The position numbers and the translations under genes were made by a program. DNA of 60,378 nucleotides from Nocardiopsis xinjiangensis YIM 90004 (GTDB taxonomy: Bacteria; Actinomycetota; Actinomycetes; Streptosporangiales; Streptosporangiaceae), in contig NZ_ANBE01000014.1 of NCBI RefSeq assembly GCF_000341145.1, forward strand, positions 157,210 to 217,587. Reading direction: 5' to 3'. Numbering within the stretch: the stretch's first letter is position 1; every line of letters begins with the position of its first letter. The notes beneath the pieces were generated by a model that saw nothing but the letters and a program-made list of their open reading frames with translations, was not told where the DNA came from and made no database searches. Shown here in pieces: positions 50,201 through 59,500 of this stretch.

Positions 50201-50692
50201 ATGCCGGCCTGGTTGATCTGGCTCATCCTCGCCGCGGGCCTGGGCGTGGCCGAGTTGTTCACTCTGACCTTCGTTCTCGGGCTCATGGCCACCGCGGCGC
50301 TGGTCGCCGCGCTCCTGGGCGCGATCGGCCTGCCCGCCGCTGTCCAGATCATCGGGTTCGCCGCCGCGACGGTCGCCGGTCTGGTCTTCGTCAGACCCCT
50401 CATCAACCGGCAGCTCGCCAGGGGCGTGGACACACGCTCGGGGGCGGATGCGCTCGTGGGACGTTCGGCCGTGGTCCTGCAGCCCGTCGACGGAGAACAG
50501 GGGCGCGTCAAGCTCGCCGGCGAGGAGTGGTCGGCCCGCTGTATCGACGAGGACCTGCTCATCCCGGCGGGCGCCCGCGTGGACGTCGTCGAGATCGACG
50601 GGGCCACCGCCGTGGTCTACCCGCGTGAAGCTCTCCCCGGAGGTTCCGATCCCGAGGGGACCGATGGCAACAACCAGTCAGGCCGGTACTAG
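50201..50692 (+). CDS. NfeD-family membrane protein
   Basis: 163 residues from ATG 50201; the open frame before it is not protein-like. Three hydrophobic segments (LIWLILAAGLGVAELFTLTF, GLMATAALVAALLGAIGLP, VQIIGFAAATVAGLVFV) are followed by the C-terminal OB-fold domain (ALVGRSAVVLQPV, GEEWSARCIDEDLLIPAGARV, VDVVEIDGA). NfeD proteins pair with stomatin-like proteins in the membrane. The slipin gene follows 42 bp downstream. Confidence 0.92.
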   Translation: MPAWLIWLILAAGLGVAELFTLTFVLGLMATAALVAALLGAIGLPAAVQIIGFAAATVAGLVFVRPLINRQLARGVDTRSGADALVGRSAVVLQPVDGEQGRVKLAGEEWSARCIDEDLLIPAGARVDVVEIDGATAVVYPREALPGGSDPEGTDGNNQSGRY

Positions 50693-50734
50693 AAACGGCG
50701 GTACCAGAGCCAATCGAAGCCAGGTGATCACACG

Positions 50735-51826
50735 ATGGATCCGTCCGTTCCCTTCATCATCATTGCGGTCCTCTTCGTCGCATTGGCGCTCTCGGCGATC
50801 CGCATCGTGCCACAGGCGCGGGCTTACAACATCGAACGTTTCGGGCGCTACATCCGCACGCTGAACCCCGGGCTCAACTTCATCGTCCCGGGGGTGGACC
50901 GGGTCAACACCAAGTTCGACCTGCGGGAACAGGTCTTCAGTTCCCGTCCCCAACCCGTCATCACCGAGGACAACCTCGTGGTGAACATCGACACGGTGCT
51001 CTACTACCAGATCACCGCGCCGAAGGCGGCCGCCTACGAGGTCGCCAACTATTCCCAGGCCATCGACCAGCTCACCGTCACCACGCTGCGCAACGTCATC
51101 GGTTCCATGGACCTCGAACGCACCTTGACCTCCCGCGAGGAGATCAACACCCGCCTGCGCGGGGTCCTGGACGAGACGACCGGTAAGTGGGGCATCCGCA
51201 TAAACCGGGTGGAGATCAAGGCGATCGACCCGCCGCCCACCATCAAGGAGGCGATGGAGAAGCAGATGCGGGCCGACCGCGACAAGCGGGCGGCGATCCT
51301 GCACGCCGAGGGTGAGCGCCAGTCCCGCATCCTCAAGGCCGAGGGCGCACGGCAGCAGGCGATCCTGGAGGCCCAGGGTGACCAGCAGGCGGCGATCCTG
51401 CGCGCCGACGGTGAGGCCCAGGCGGTCGAGCGGGTCTTCCAGGCCGTGCACGAGAACGACGCCGACGCCAAGATGCTGGCCTACAAGTACCTGGAGACCC
51501 TGCCGGCGCTGGCGCAGGGCGAGGGCAACACGTTCTGGGTCATCCCCGGCGAGTTCACCGAGGCCGTCAAGAACGTCACCCACGCCTTCGCGGGCGATGC
51601 CGCGCAGACCACCCCCTCCACCGAGAAGGAGCATACCGAGAAGACCGAGACGGGTCAGCGGAGCCTCACCGCGGCCGACCCGACCCGGTCGACGTCGGCG
51701 CAGGCCGCGATGAACGCCGCCGAGGCAGCGGAGAAGGCCGTGGCCGACGCCCGCGACGACGTCCGCAGGGCCGGTGACGCGCGGGGCGGACCCACCCCGG
51801 CGCCCCGTGAGGGGGACGAGGGGTGA
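50735..51826 (+). CDS. slipin / stomatin-like SPFH (band 7) protein
   Basis: 363 residues. An N-terminal membrane anchor (VPFIIIAVLFVALALSAIRI) leads into the SPFH domain (GRYIRTLNPGLNFIVPGVDRV, NLVVNIDTVLYYQIT, SREEINTRLRGVLDETTGKW). A coiled coil follows with repeated AEG/AQG units (ILHAEGERQSRIL, AILEAQGDQQAAIL). The last 80 residues are low-complexity and Ala/Thr-rich. Such proteins form oligomeric membrane rings that organise membrane microdomains and regulate proteases. Partner: NfeD, just upstream. Confidence 0.94.
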   Translation: MDPSVPFIIIAVLFVALALSAIRIVPQARAYNIERFGRYIRTLNPGLNFIVPGVDRVNTKFDLREQVFSSRPQPVITEDNLVVNIDTVLYYQITAPKAAAYEVANYSQAIDQLTVTTLRNVIGSMDLERTLTSREEINTRLRGVLDETTGKWGIRINRVEIKAIDPPPTIKEAMEKQMRADRDKRAAILHAEGERQSRILKAEGARQQAILEAQGDQQAAILRADGEAQAVERVFQAVHENDADAKMLAYKYLETLPALAQGEGNTFWVIPGEFTEAVKNVTHAFAGDAAQTTPSTEKEHTEKTETGQRSLTAADPTRSTSAQAAMNAAEAAEKAVADARDDVRRAGDARGGPTPAPREGDEG

Positions 51827-51833
51827 GCACCTT

Positions 51834-51878
51834 CCCGGGCACGGGGTGTGAGCCCCGCGCTCGGGGCCGTGCCCCGGG
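51834..51878. terminator. hairpin between convergent slipin and kinase genes
   Basis: CCCGGGCACGG (51834-51844) pairs nearly completely with CCGTGCCCCGGG (51867-51878). It lies in the 76-bp gap between two convergent genes and could serve both. Confidence 0.6.
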
Positions 51879-51902
51879 CCGGGGAGGGCGTTTGCCGGGC
51901 GG

Positions 51903-54095
51903 TCAGGGTTCGTCGGTGATCTCGTGCACCGAGAAGGACTGGAAGAGCACGTCGACCACCGACTCGTTGCCGGGCGCCGCACGTGCCATGACAGCGGCCT
52001 GGCGGCGGTCCTCCTCGTCCTCGGCGTCGTCGGGCAGCGGGTTCTCGTCCACGGCCGAGACCACGAAGCTGTCGTTGACCCACAGGGACAGGTCCATGGC
52101 GCCGTTCTCCGCGTCGTACTCGCAGGCCAGGGAGAGGGTGTTGGTCACCGCCTCGGAGGAGGAGTAACCGTCGATCCCGGCGCGCACGTCGCTGTCGGGG
52201 TCGAGGTTCTCGAACCCCTCGAAACCGGACACGTCGGAGGCGGTCGCGAGGGCGTTGTCCCCGCTCTCCTCCGCCGAACGCCGGATCTGGGCCTGTTGTC
52301 CGTCGGCGCGGACGACGGCCTCGTACTTGGTGAACTCGTCCTCGCCGGCGTTGCCCCAGCAGCGCACGCCGAACGTGGCCTCGTCGGGGCCTTCGAGCAC
52401 GTGGGCGGTGGCCGAGACCAACACATGGTCGGGCAGGGCCTCGTCCTCGCGTTCCAGGTACTCGCCGCGGCTCAGCTGGGTGGAGGGGTCCACGTGCAGC
52501 AGCATCGCCTGCTCCTCGGCCCAGTATCCGTCGCCGTCGTCGGGGTCGCCCTCGAACGTGTTCCTGGTCCAGTCCGGGTTCGCCGAGAAATCGGTGCTGT
52601 ACAGCGACAGGGTGTCGGAGGGCACCGACGGAGACCGGATGACGGCGACCACGGCGATGAGCGCGACGACCAGGAGCGCTGCGCCGCCGGCCGCCGCGAT
52701 GGCCGTCCGTGTGCGGCGCTTGCCGCCGGAGGGGCCGGCCGCACCGGACGGCGACTGCCCCGGCCCGCCCGGGCCGCCCGGGCCGCTGGGATCACCGGGA
52801 CCGTTGGGGGCCCCGGGTGCACCGGCCGCGGTGAAGGCCTGTTGCCCTTGTGCAGGTGAGGCGCGTGCGTACGGGTGCTGCTGGGGATGCGGTCCCCCGT
52901 ACGGGGGACCTCCCTGCGGCTGCGCCCCCGGCGGGACCTGGCCCGGGTGGGGCTGCTGGGGTCCGCTCGGCGGTCGGTCCGGAGCTCCGGCCGGGGAACG
53001 GGGGCCGGAGGGGCCGGACCCCTGCTGCGCGGTGTGGGCCTGCGTGGGCGGCGTCGTGCGGGGCGTGGTCGGCTGACCGGACGGCGGGGTGCTCGGGGCG
53101 AGCGGCTGCTGGGGCCCGCTCGGCGGCTGTTGGGGGCCGCTCTGTGGGCCGGGCGCCTCGGCAGCCTGCGCCGCCGTCTCCTGGGGCGGTGCACCCGGGA
53201 CCGGGGCACTGCTCGGCGGGGCCCAGGACGTCGAGATGGTCCGGTTGACCTCGGCCTCCTCCGGCTGTTCCTGCCCCGTCAGCCGGGCCAGGAGCTGCTG
53301 GGAGGTCGGACGGTTGAGCGGGTCCTTGTCCAAGGCAGCGACCACCAGCTCCGACAGACCCTGGTCCAGGCCTTGCAGACGCGGCGGCGCGGTGGAGATG
53401 TTGTGCAGCACCGCCGGTACCGTCGCGGCGTCGAAGGGGGCCGAACCGATCCCGGCGAAGGCCACCAGGCACCCCCACGCGAAGATGTCCGCGGCCGCCG
53501 TGGGCTGCTCACCCAGGATCAGCTCCGGCGCCATGTACGAGGGGGTGCCCATGAGCTGGCTGGACCGGGTGACCCCGCCGTCGGCATCGTCCAGCGCGCG
53601 GGCGATCCCGAAGTCGATGACCTTGGGTCCGACCGGCGACAGCAGTACGTTCGCGGGCTTGAGGTCGCGGTGGACGACCCCGGAACCGTGGATCGCCGTC
53701 AACGCCGCGGCCACACCCATGGCCAGGCTCTCCAAGGTGCCTCCCGACATGGAGCCGTCGGCCCGCACCGCTTCGTCCAGGTTCGGGCCCGGCACGTACT
53801 CGGAGGCGATGTAGAGCGGCTCCCCCTCCAACCGGGCGTCGATGACCCCGGCCGTGGAGAACCGTGCCACCCGTCGGGCCGACTCGACCTCACGCGCGAA
53901 CCGGCGCCGGAAGTCCTCGTCGTCGGCGAGGTCGGGATGGATGAGTTTGAGCGCGACCCGCTGACCGGATTCGTCCTCGGCGAGGTAGACGGTGCCCATG
54001 CCGCCGCGACCCAGGCGGCTCGCCACACGGTAGCCGTTGAGTTCGTGCGGGTCCCCCGCACGCAGGGGCTTGCCGCGGTTCTGACCGTTGGACAT
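51903..54095 (-). CDS. membrane Ser/Thr protein kinase with extracellular sensor domain
   Basis: 730 residues from ATG 54095. The kinase domain (about 18-275) is complete: LGRGGMGTVY glycine loop, catalytic VVHRDLKPANVLLS, KVIDFGIAR (DFG), and GTPSYMAPE. A long Pro/Gln/Gly linker (about 290-450) leads to one membrane segment (AIAAAGGAALLVVALIAVVAVI). The C-terminal 250 residues are outside the cell and begin TLSLYSTDFSANPDWTRN. That outer domain is also found, without a kinase, in the next gene (54203-55183). It probably senses an envelope or small-molecule signal. No PASTA repeats are present. Confidence 0.95.
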   Translation of the reverse strand: MSNGQNRGKPLRAGDPHELNGYRVASRLGRGGMGTVYLAEDESGQRVALKLIHPDLADDEDFRRRFAREVESARRVARFSTAGVIDARLEGEPLYIASEYVPGPNLDEAVRADGSMSGGTLESLAMGVAAALTAIHGSGVVHRDLKPANVLLSPVGPKVIDFGIARALDDADGGVTRSSQLMGTPSYMAPELILGEQPTAAADIFAWGCLVAFAGIGSAPFDAATVPAVLHNISTAPPRLQGLDQGLSELVVAALDKDPLNRPTSQQLLARLTGQEQPEEAEVNRTISTSWAPPSSAPVPGAPPQETAAQAAEAPGPQSGPQQPPSGPQQPLAPSTPPSGQPTTPRTTPPTQAHTAQQGSGPSGPRSPAGAPDRPPSGPQQPHPGQVPPGAQPQGGPPYGGPHPQQHPYARASPAQGQQAFTAAGAPGAPNGPGDPSGPGGPGGPGQSPSGAAGPSGGKRRTRTAIAAAGGAALLVVALIAVVAVIRSPSVPSDTLSLYSTDFSANPDWTRNTFEGDPDDGDGYWAEEQAMLLHVDPSTQLSRGEYLEREDEALPDHVLVSATAHVLEGPDEATFGVRCWGNAGEDEFTKYEAVVRADGQQAQIRRSAEESGDNALATASDVSGFEGFENLDPDSDVRAGIDGYSSSEAVTNTLSLACEYDAENGAMDLSLWVNDSFVVSAVDENPLPDDAEDEEDRRQAAVMARAAPGNESVVDVLFQSFSVHEITDEP

Positions 54096-54202
54096 CACGG
54101 TGGGGGGTACCTCGCATGGTTCGTCGGATTCGCGCTCCACAGCGTACCGAGGATGCCGCGGCGCCGCGCGCAGGAGGCGGGGACGGCCTCGGCCACGGCC
54201 AC

Positions 54203-55183
54203 TCAGCCACCGACCTCGTACAGGTGGTAGTCCTCGAACAGCACACGCAGCGGGACCTCGCCCTGGCCCCGGTCGTAGGCGATGCGCTGCTTGCGCACGA
54301 GCTCGTGGCCGTCGTGGCCTGCCGGTGCTGCCTCGTCGTCGACCGCTTGTGCCACGGGGTGGTCGTTGACCCACGCCGTCACGGTGGTGCGGCCGGGCCT
54401 GTCGCCGTCGGGGGCCTCGGACTCGCAGGAGAGCTTGACGTTGTTCGACACCGGGTCGGTCCCCTCCTCCCGGCCCCCGCCGTCCACCGCCGGGTAAGGA
54501 TCGAAGTCGGGTACCGGCCCGCTCGCGAGCTCCTCCCGTCCGTCGGTGCCGGGGGTGTTCCGGGTCAAGACCGCCTGCTCGCCGTCGGCGCGCACCGACA
54601 AGCGGTAGGTGACGAAGTGGTCCTTCTCCTCCGAGGGTGAGAGCGGATCGCTGCCGGGAGGGAAGTACTCGTCGGTGCATTCCACGCCGAAGGACAGGTA
54701 TTCGTAGCCTTCCACGACCCGCACGTCGGCTTCGACCATCAGGTGCGGAGGCAGGTCGCCGTCCTCGGGCATCGGGGTCGACAACACCGCCCCGGACCAC
54801 GGGTCGGACTTCCCGGACGGGTCGTAGGCCATCATCTGTCCCTCGCCGGGCAGGTAGCCGGAAGCGTAGGGCTCCTCGTCCCGGTCGTGTAGCCCCGTGC
54901 TCCAACCGGGGTTGGTGGCGAAGTCGGTGGCGTAGAGGCTCGTGAGGTCCTCGGGTGGGTCTTCACCCCGGGAGAACACGACGAGGGCGGTGGTGCCGAC
55001 CAGGGCCAGGACAGTCGCGCCCGCGCCCAGGGACCAGAACAGGCGGCGCCGTCCGTGGGGATCATGCTGCTGAGCGGGGGCCGGTACCGGCGGACGGGGT
55101 GCTCCGGCAGGAGCGGGCGGCTGGTGCCGGCCCCAGGGGGCGTGGCCGTCCGATGCCGGGGGACCGGCGCTGTTCGACGTCAC
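54203..55183 (-). CDS. membrane-anchored paralogue of the kinase sensor domain
   Basis: 326 residues from GTG 55183, chosen for the GGGAGG ribosome site 8 bp upstream. A short Pro-rich cytoplasmic part (QPPAPAGAPRPPVPAPAQQ) and one membrane segment (LFWSLGAGATVLALVGTTAL) precede an outer domain that aligns with the neighbouring kinase: TSLYATDFATNPGWSTG against TLSLYSTDFSANPDWTR, and the ends VLFEDYHLYEV against VLFQSFSVHEI. It has no kinase domain. It lies 107 bp upstream of the kinase on the same strand. A co-receptor or decoy role is inference. Confidence 0.8.
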   Translation of the reverse strand: MTSNSAGPPASDGHAPWGRHQPPAPAGAPRPPVPAPAQQHDPHGRRRLFWSLGAGATVLALVGTTALVVFSRGEDPPEDLTSLYATDFATNPGWSTGLHDRDEEPYASGYLPGEGQMMAYDPSGKSDPWSGAVLSTPMPEDGDLPPHLMVEADVRVVEGYEYLSFGVECTDEYFPPGSDPLSPSEEKDHFVTYRLSVRADGEQAVLTRNTPGTDGREELASGPVPDFDPYPAVDGGGREEGTDPVSNNVKLSCESEAPDGDRPGRTTVTAWVNDHPVAQAVDDEAAPAGHDGHELVRKQRIAYDRGQGEVPLRVLFEDYHLYEVGG

Positions 55184-55448
55184 TGCTGCGACCTCCCGGA
55201 GCAGGACGGGCGCGACGGGGTTCGCGCGGGATCGGTACTGGTGGCGGGGCGCGCGGGAAGACTGCACGGGCACCCAGGATCACACAGGAGGATGCCGAAT
55301 CCGCGGAAACAGTTCCCCGGGCACTCCGGCTTTCGCTAGAGTAGGAACACCTGTTCGAAAAACGGCCGCTCTTCCCCACGGCCGGGCCCGTCGGGTGCAC
55401 CGAGCGTGCCCCGGGACAGGGCCCATCGAGTGAGAGGCGAGGGGAGAC

Positions 55449-55772
55449 ATGGTCGGTCACTACGGGGCGCGGATCACGGTCGTGGAGGACGACGGCCGAC
55501 CGGCCAGGTTCACTTGGAACGGCCGTCTGTACGGGGTGCGCCGCATCATCGACCACTGGGTGAGCCCGCGCATGGACCGGGTGCCCGCGCCCGGCGGCGG
55601 TGTTCCCGAACGGTGGCACTGGCGCGTGGAGGCCGGGACCGTGCAGGCGCAGGGGGTGTACGAACTCCGCAAGGACACCACCACCGGGCAGTGGTCACTC
55701 TCCAGGGTGTGGGACCGAGACCAGGCCGGAGCGCGGCGTCAGGGACGCGGATCGGACGGCAGCAGGCTGTAG
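55449..55772 (+). CDS. DUF6504-like protein
   Basis: 107 residues with an AGGCGAGGGGAG-type ribosome site. The pattern RPARFTWNGRLYGVRRIIDHW, WHWRVEAG, GVYELRKD and WSLSRVWD matches the small actinobacterial proteins I know as DUF6504, of unknown function, often near Y-family polymerase or DnaE2 genes; none is here. The last 11 codons overlap the convergent GNAT gene. Confidence 0.7.
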   Translation: MVGHYGARITVVEDDGRPARFTWNGRLYGVRRIIDHWVSPRMDRVPAPGGGVPERWHWRVEAGTVQAQGVYELRKDTTTGQWSLSRVWDRDQAGARRQGRGSDGSRL

Positions 55773-56320
55773 ACCGCCAGGTCGTCCCGTCGGCCGCCGT
55801 GGTTGGGCATGGCGCTGCGCTCCACACCCTCGAACGTGTAGCCCGTGCGTTCGGGGATCCGGCGCGAGAGTAGGTTCTCCGTCGCCGCCTTGATCTCGAT
55901 GCGGCGGAACCCCTGGTCCAGTGACCAGCGCGAGACCGCCACCGTCGCCTCGGTCATGTAGCCCCGGTTGCGCGCCCACGGGGAGGTCCAGTAGCCGATC
56001 TCGCCGTTCATGGCGGCCCAGTTGATCCGCACCAGGCCGATCGACGCGACCATGCGTCCGGAGCCGGCCTCGGTCACCGCCCACTGCTGGCCCTCTCCGC
56101 GGGTGCGAAAGCCCGGGGCCGCCTCGCGGCACCACTCCTCGGCGTCCTTGCGGGTGTACGGGGTGTCGGGGGCGGGGAGCGGGAGCCATCTCTGCAGATC
56201 GGGGTCGCTGCAGGTGGCCAGGACGTCGTCGATGTCGTCCTCGAGGAAGGCCCGGAGCCGGAGCCGCTCGGTCTCGAGCACGACCGATGGCAGTATGCGT
56301 TTCTCCTGGGGCTCACTCAC
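55739..56320 (-). CDS. GNAT-family N-acetyltransferase (RimJ/RimL-like)
   Basis: 193 residues from GTG 56320 (VSEPQEKR). The RimJ-like pattern is LETERLRLRAFLEDDIDDVL, EIGYWTSPWARNRGYMTEA (acetyl-CoA-binding loop with R-x-x-G-Y/A) and RRIEIKAATENLLSRRIPERTGY. It acetylates an amine on a protein N-terminus or small molecule. Its 3' end overlaps the convergent DUF6504-like gene by 34 bp. Confidence 0.9.
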   Translation of the reverse strand: MSEPQEKRILPSVVLETERLRLRAFLEDDIDDVLATCSDPDLQRWLPLPAPDTPYTRKDAEEWCREAAPGFRTRGEGQQWAVTEAGSGRMVASIGLVRINWAAMNGEIGYWTSPWARNRGYMTEATVAVSRWSLDQGFRRIEIKAATENLLSRRIPERTGYTFEGVERSAMPNHGGRRDDLAVYSLLPSDPRP

Positions 56321-56585
56321 GATGGGGCCCTTTCGTGCTGGTGGGGACAGAGGCGGGTTCACCCTATGAGCGGCGAAAAGGCAGCGCATCCGGTTTTCTG
56401 CGCTCTCGTCGGCCGGTACTCAGCGGCCTCCCGACACGGGTGCGGGCTGTCTCTGGCACAGTTGTGGGTGACTTCGGCACCCGGACCCGCCGGGTGGCGC
56501 TGCCCTCGGCGCGGGTTCCTTTCCCCCTCGCTCCTGTGCCGGGCCGGGACCGACGGGCAGCGGTAAACCTCTCCGGGGAGCGAAC

Positions 56586-59500
56586 ATGACCGACGACGAC
56601 CGCCAGAAGACCCATCAGGGTGGTGCACAGGGCGAGGGCGAGGTCGGGGCGCTCCTCGGCGGGTTGTTGGACGGGCTGCCCGAGAGCGGTCACAGCGCAG
56701 GGGGAGAGAGGCCGGCCAACCCCTTCCGGGACGCGGGCCCGGCGGCCTCCGTCGGGTCCTCCGGGCAGGGCTCCGAGCCTTCGTCCCCCACCGACGCGCC
56801 CCCGCCCACGGGATCCCCGGTGAGTACGGACGCCGACCCCGATCCCTTGGGCCTGGCTTCCCCCACGGGGCTCCTGGCCCCCACACAGCAGACCTGGCGC
56901 GCAGATGGCGCCGATGGCGCCGAGGCGGAGGGCGTGCCGGACGGGCCCGTGCCCCCGATCTCCGGCGGGTACGAGGCCCGCGAGGCGGAGAGCGTGGACG
57001 AGGCCCGGCCTGCTCCTGGAACTTCCGGTGTTCGCGCCGACGACGAGGCGCTCGGTGGTCACAGCATCCCGAGCACGGTCGCGGGTGACGAAGTTCCCGG
57101 AGTTCTCGGCGTGCAAGGGGTCCGGGGGGTGCAGGGCGGACAGGAGGACGGCGAGAGCGCGGGAACGCACCATGCCCCCGGTCCACCCGCCGGTGACACC
57201 GCGCCGAGCGGTGTCACCGACCCCGAGGTGACCGGAGGACCGGACCGCAGCGAGAGCGAGCCCGATACCGGGGTGGCCGCGGGTGGAGACGTGCTCTCGG
57301 CCGGAGAGGCTGCGCCGGAGGCACCAGCAACGCCTTCCGTCCCCGCAGGCGATCAGGCCCCGGGCATGCACACCACACCGGATCCGTCCGGCGCGCCCCG
57401 GGCCGATGCAGCCGCACCCCCTGCGGTCGAGCCCCGGTCGGCGTACGACGTACCGGACGTCTCCGAGGCCCCAAGTGCGTTCACCACCACCGCGACCGGT
57501 GGTGCGGGTGGAACCGGCGGGCATGCTGTGCCCGCCGTCGCCGGGGGACACGCCTCTGGCACGGACGGCAACACGGAACCCTACGGCGTCCGTGCGTCCG
57601 GCATACCGGCTGCCCACGGGAACACGGGCTCCGAGGTCCCTTCGGATGCGGCTTCGGCCCCCGGTCCCCACGCGGTCGACGCGGTCGAGGGGCCCGGCCA
57701 CACAGAGGTCCACGGCCCTTCCGAGGGTGCCCCCGACGTGAACGGCGCACCTGACGGTGCGGGGGACCCCACGCCTCCGGAGGATGCGCGTGGTGTGTCC
57801 GAGGTTGTCGGTGTCGCCGGTGTTCTCGGCGAGGCCGTCCCCGTGCCCGTCCACCCCGGCCGGGCGCGCGTGTCCGGCGAGCACGAGACGGCAGGATCCG
57901 GGATGCGTCCCGACCACGTGGGGGAACCTCCCGGGGACACGCAGGTCCCGGAGGCCGGCGGACACGTGTCCGGGGACACGCAGGTCCCGGACAACGGTGA
58001 ACCCACGCAGGAAGGGGCCAGGCCCCCCGCCCCAGCCGAGACGCCGGTCGAAGCTGCCCAGGAGAACGTGCCTCCGGCGCCCGTCGCGCCCGTGGACCAC
58101 ACGGTCCGGACACCGACGGCCGATGCCCCCGAGCATGGCGCCGCTTCGCAGGGCCAGGCCTACGCCGACGCCGAGCGCGAGGCCCTCTACCGAGCCATCC
58201 GCGAACGCCGCGACGTCCACAGCGGCTTCCGCCCCGAGCGCGTCGCCGACGACCTCCTCGTCCGCATCCTGGAAGCCGCACACCAGGCCCCCGGCGTCGA
58301 CGACACCAAACCGTGGGACTTCCTCGTCGTCGACGACCGCGCGCTGCGCACCCGTGTCCACGACCTCGCCCGCGACGAACGCGAGGAGCACGCGCGATCC
58401 CGCTCGGGAACCCGCGCGCAGGCGTTCTCCGGGCTCGGTGCCGAGGCGATCCTCGAAGCCCCCCTCAACATCGCCGTCACCGTCGACCCCACGCGCGGAC
58501 CCCGACCCACACCCGGGGGCCGCACCAGCCCGAGGAGCGCCTCTCACGCGGCCGCGCCGGCAGTGGAGAACCTCTGGCTCGCCGCACGCGCGGAAGGCCT
58601 CGGCGTCGGCTGGATCCCGTTCCCCGACGAACGTGAGGTGGCCCGCGCCCTCGACCTACCCCCTCACCTCGACGTCGTCGCCTACCTGTGTGTGGGCCAC
58701 GTCGACGAATTTCCCACCGAACCCGAACCCGGCCTCGCGGGCCGGGTGAGGGAACGGCCCCTGTCCTGGGCGGTCCACCACGACCGCTACGGCCGCCGCG
58801 GCCTGCCCGGACAGGAGCCGACGAGTTTGCTGGAGGAGACCATCGCCGCCATCGGAGGGCTCAGCGCCCGTGCCGTGGAGGAAGCCAGAGACCGCCAGCG
58901 CAGGATGAGCAAACCCCCGGGTGCACTCGGTGTCCTGGAAGAGGTCTCCGTGCGCCTGGCCGGCCTCTCCGGCGAGTGCCCGCCCCCGATCCCCGAACCT
59001 GCGGCCGTCGCGATCTTCGCGGGCGACCACGGGGTGCACGCCCAGGGGGTCACGCCGTGGCCTCAGGAGGTCACCGCACAGATGGTGGGCACCTTCCTGG
59101 CCGGCGGCGCGGTCGTCAACGCGTTCGCCGAACAGGTCGGTGCCGACGTCACCGTCGTCGACGTGGGCGTGGCCGCGGACCTGCCTTCGGCCTCGGGTCT
59201 GCTGCCCCGCAAGGTCGCACGCGGCACTGCGGACGCCACCCAGGGGCCGGCGATGACCCGTCCGCAGGCCCTGCAGGCCCTGGAGACGGGGATCGAGGTC
59301 GCCCGCGATCTGGTCGCCTCGGGCCACCGGTGCCTGGTCACCGGCGACATGGGGATCGCCAACACGACCCCGTCCGCCGCCCTGATCTGCGCCTACACGG
59401 GGGCCGCGCCCGAGGAAGCCACGGGTAAGGGCGCCGGTGCGGACGAGAAGGTCCACGAGAACAAGGTCGACGTCGTGCGGCGCATGCTGGCCGCCAACCC

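Noticed and set aside
56390-56585. Cobalamin riboswitch upstream of the BluB-CobT gene
   Set aside because: I could not find a B12-box-like sequence or the expected long structured leader; only a short hairpin is visible.
56364-58547. 727-codon minus-strand open frame
   Set aside because: Mirrors the low-complexity leader of the BluB-CobT gene; no domain signatures.
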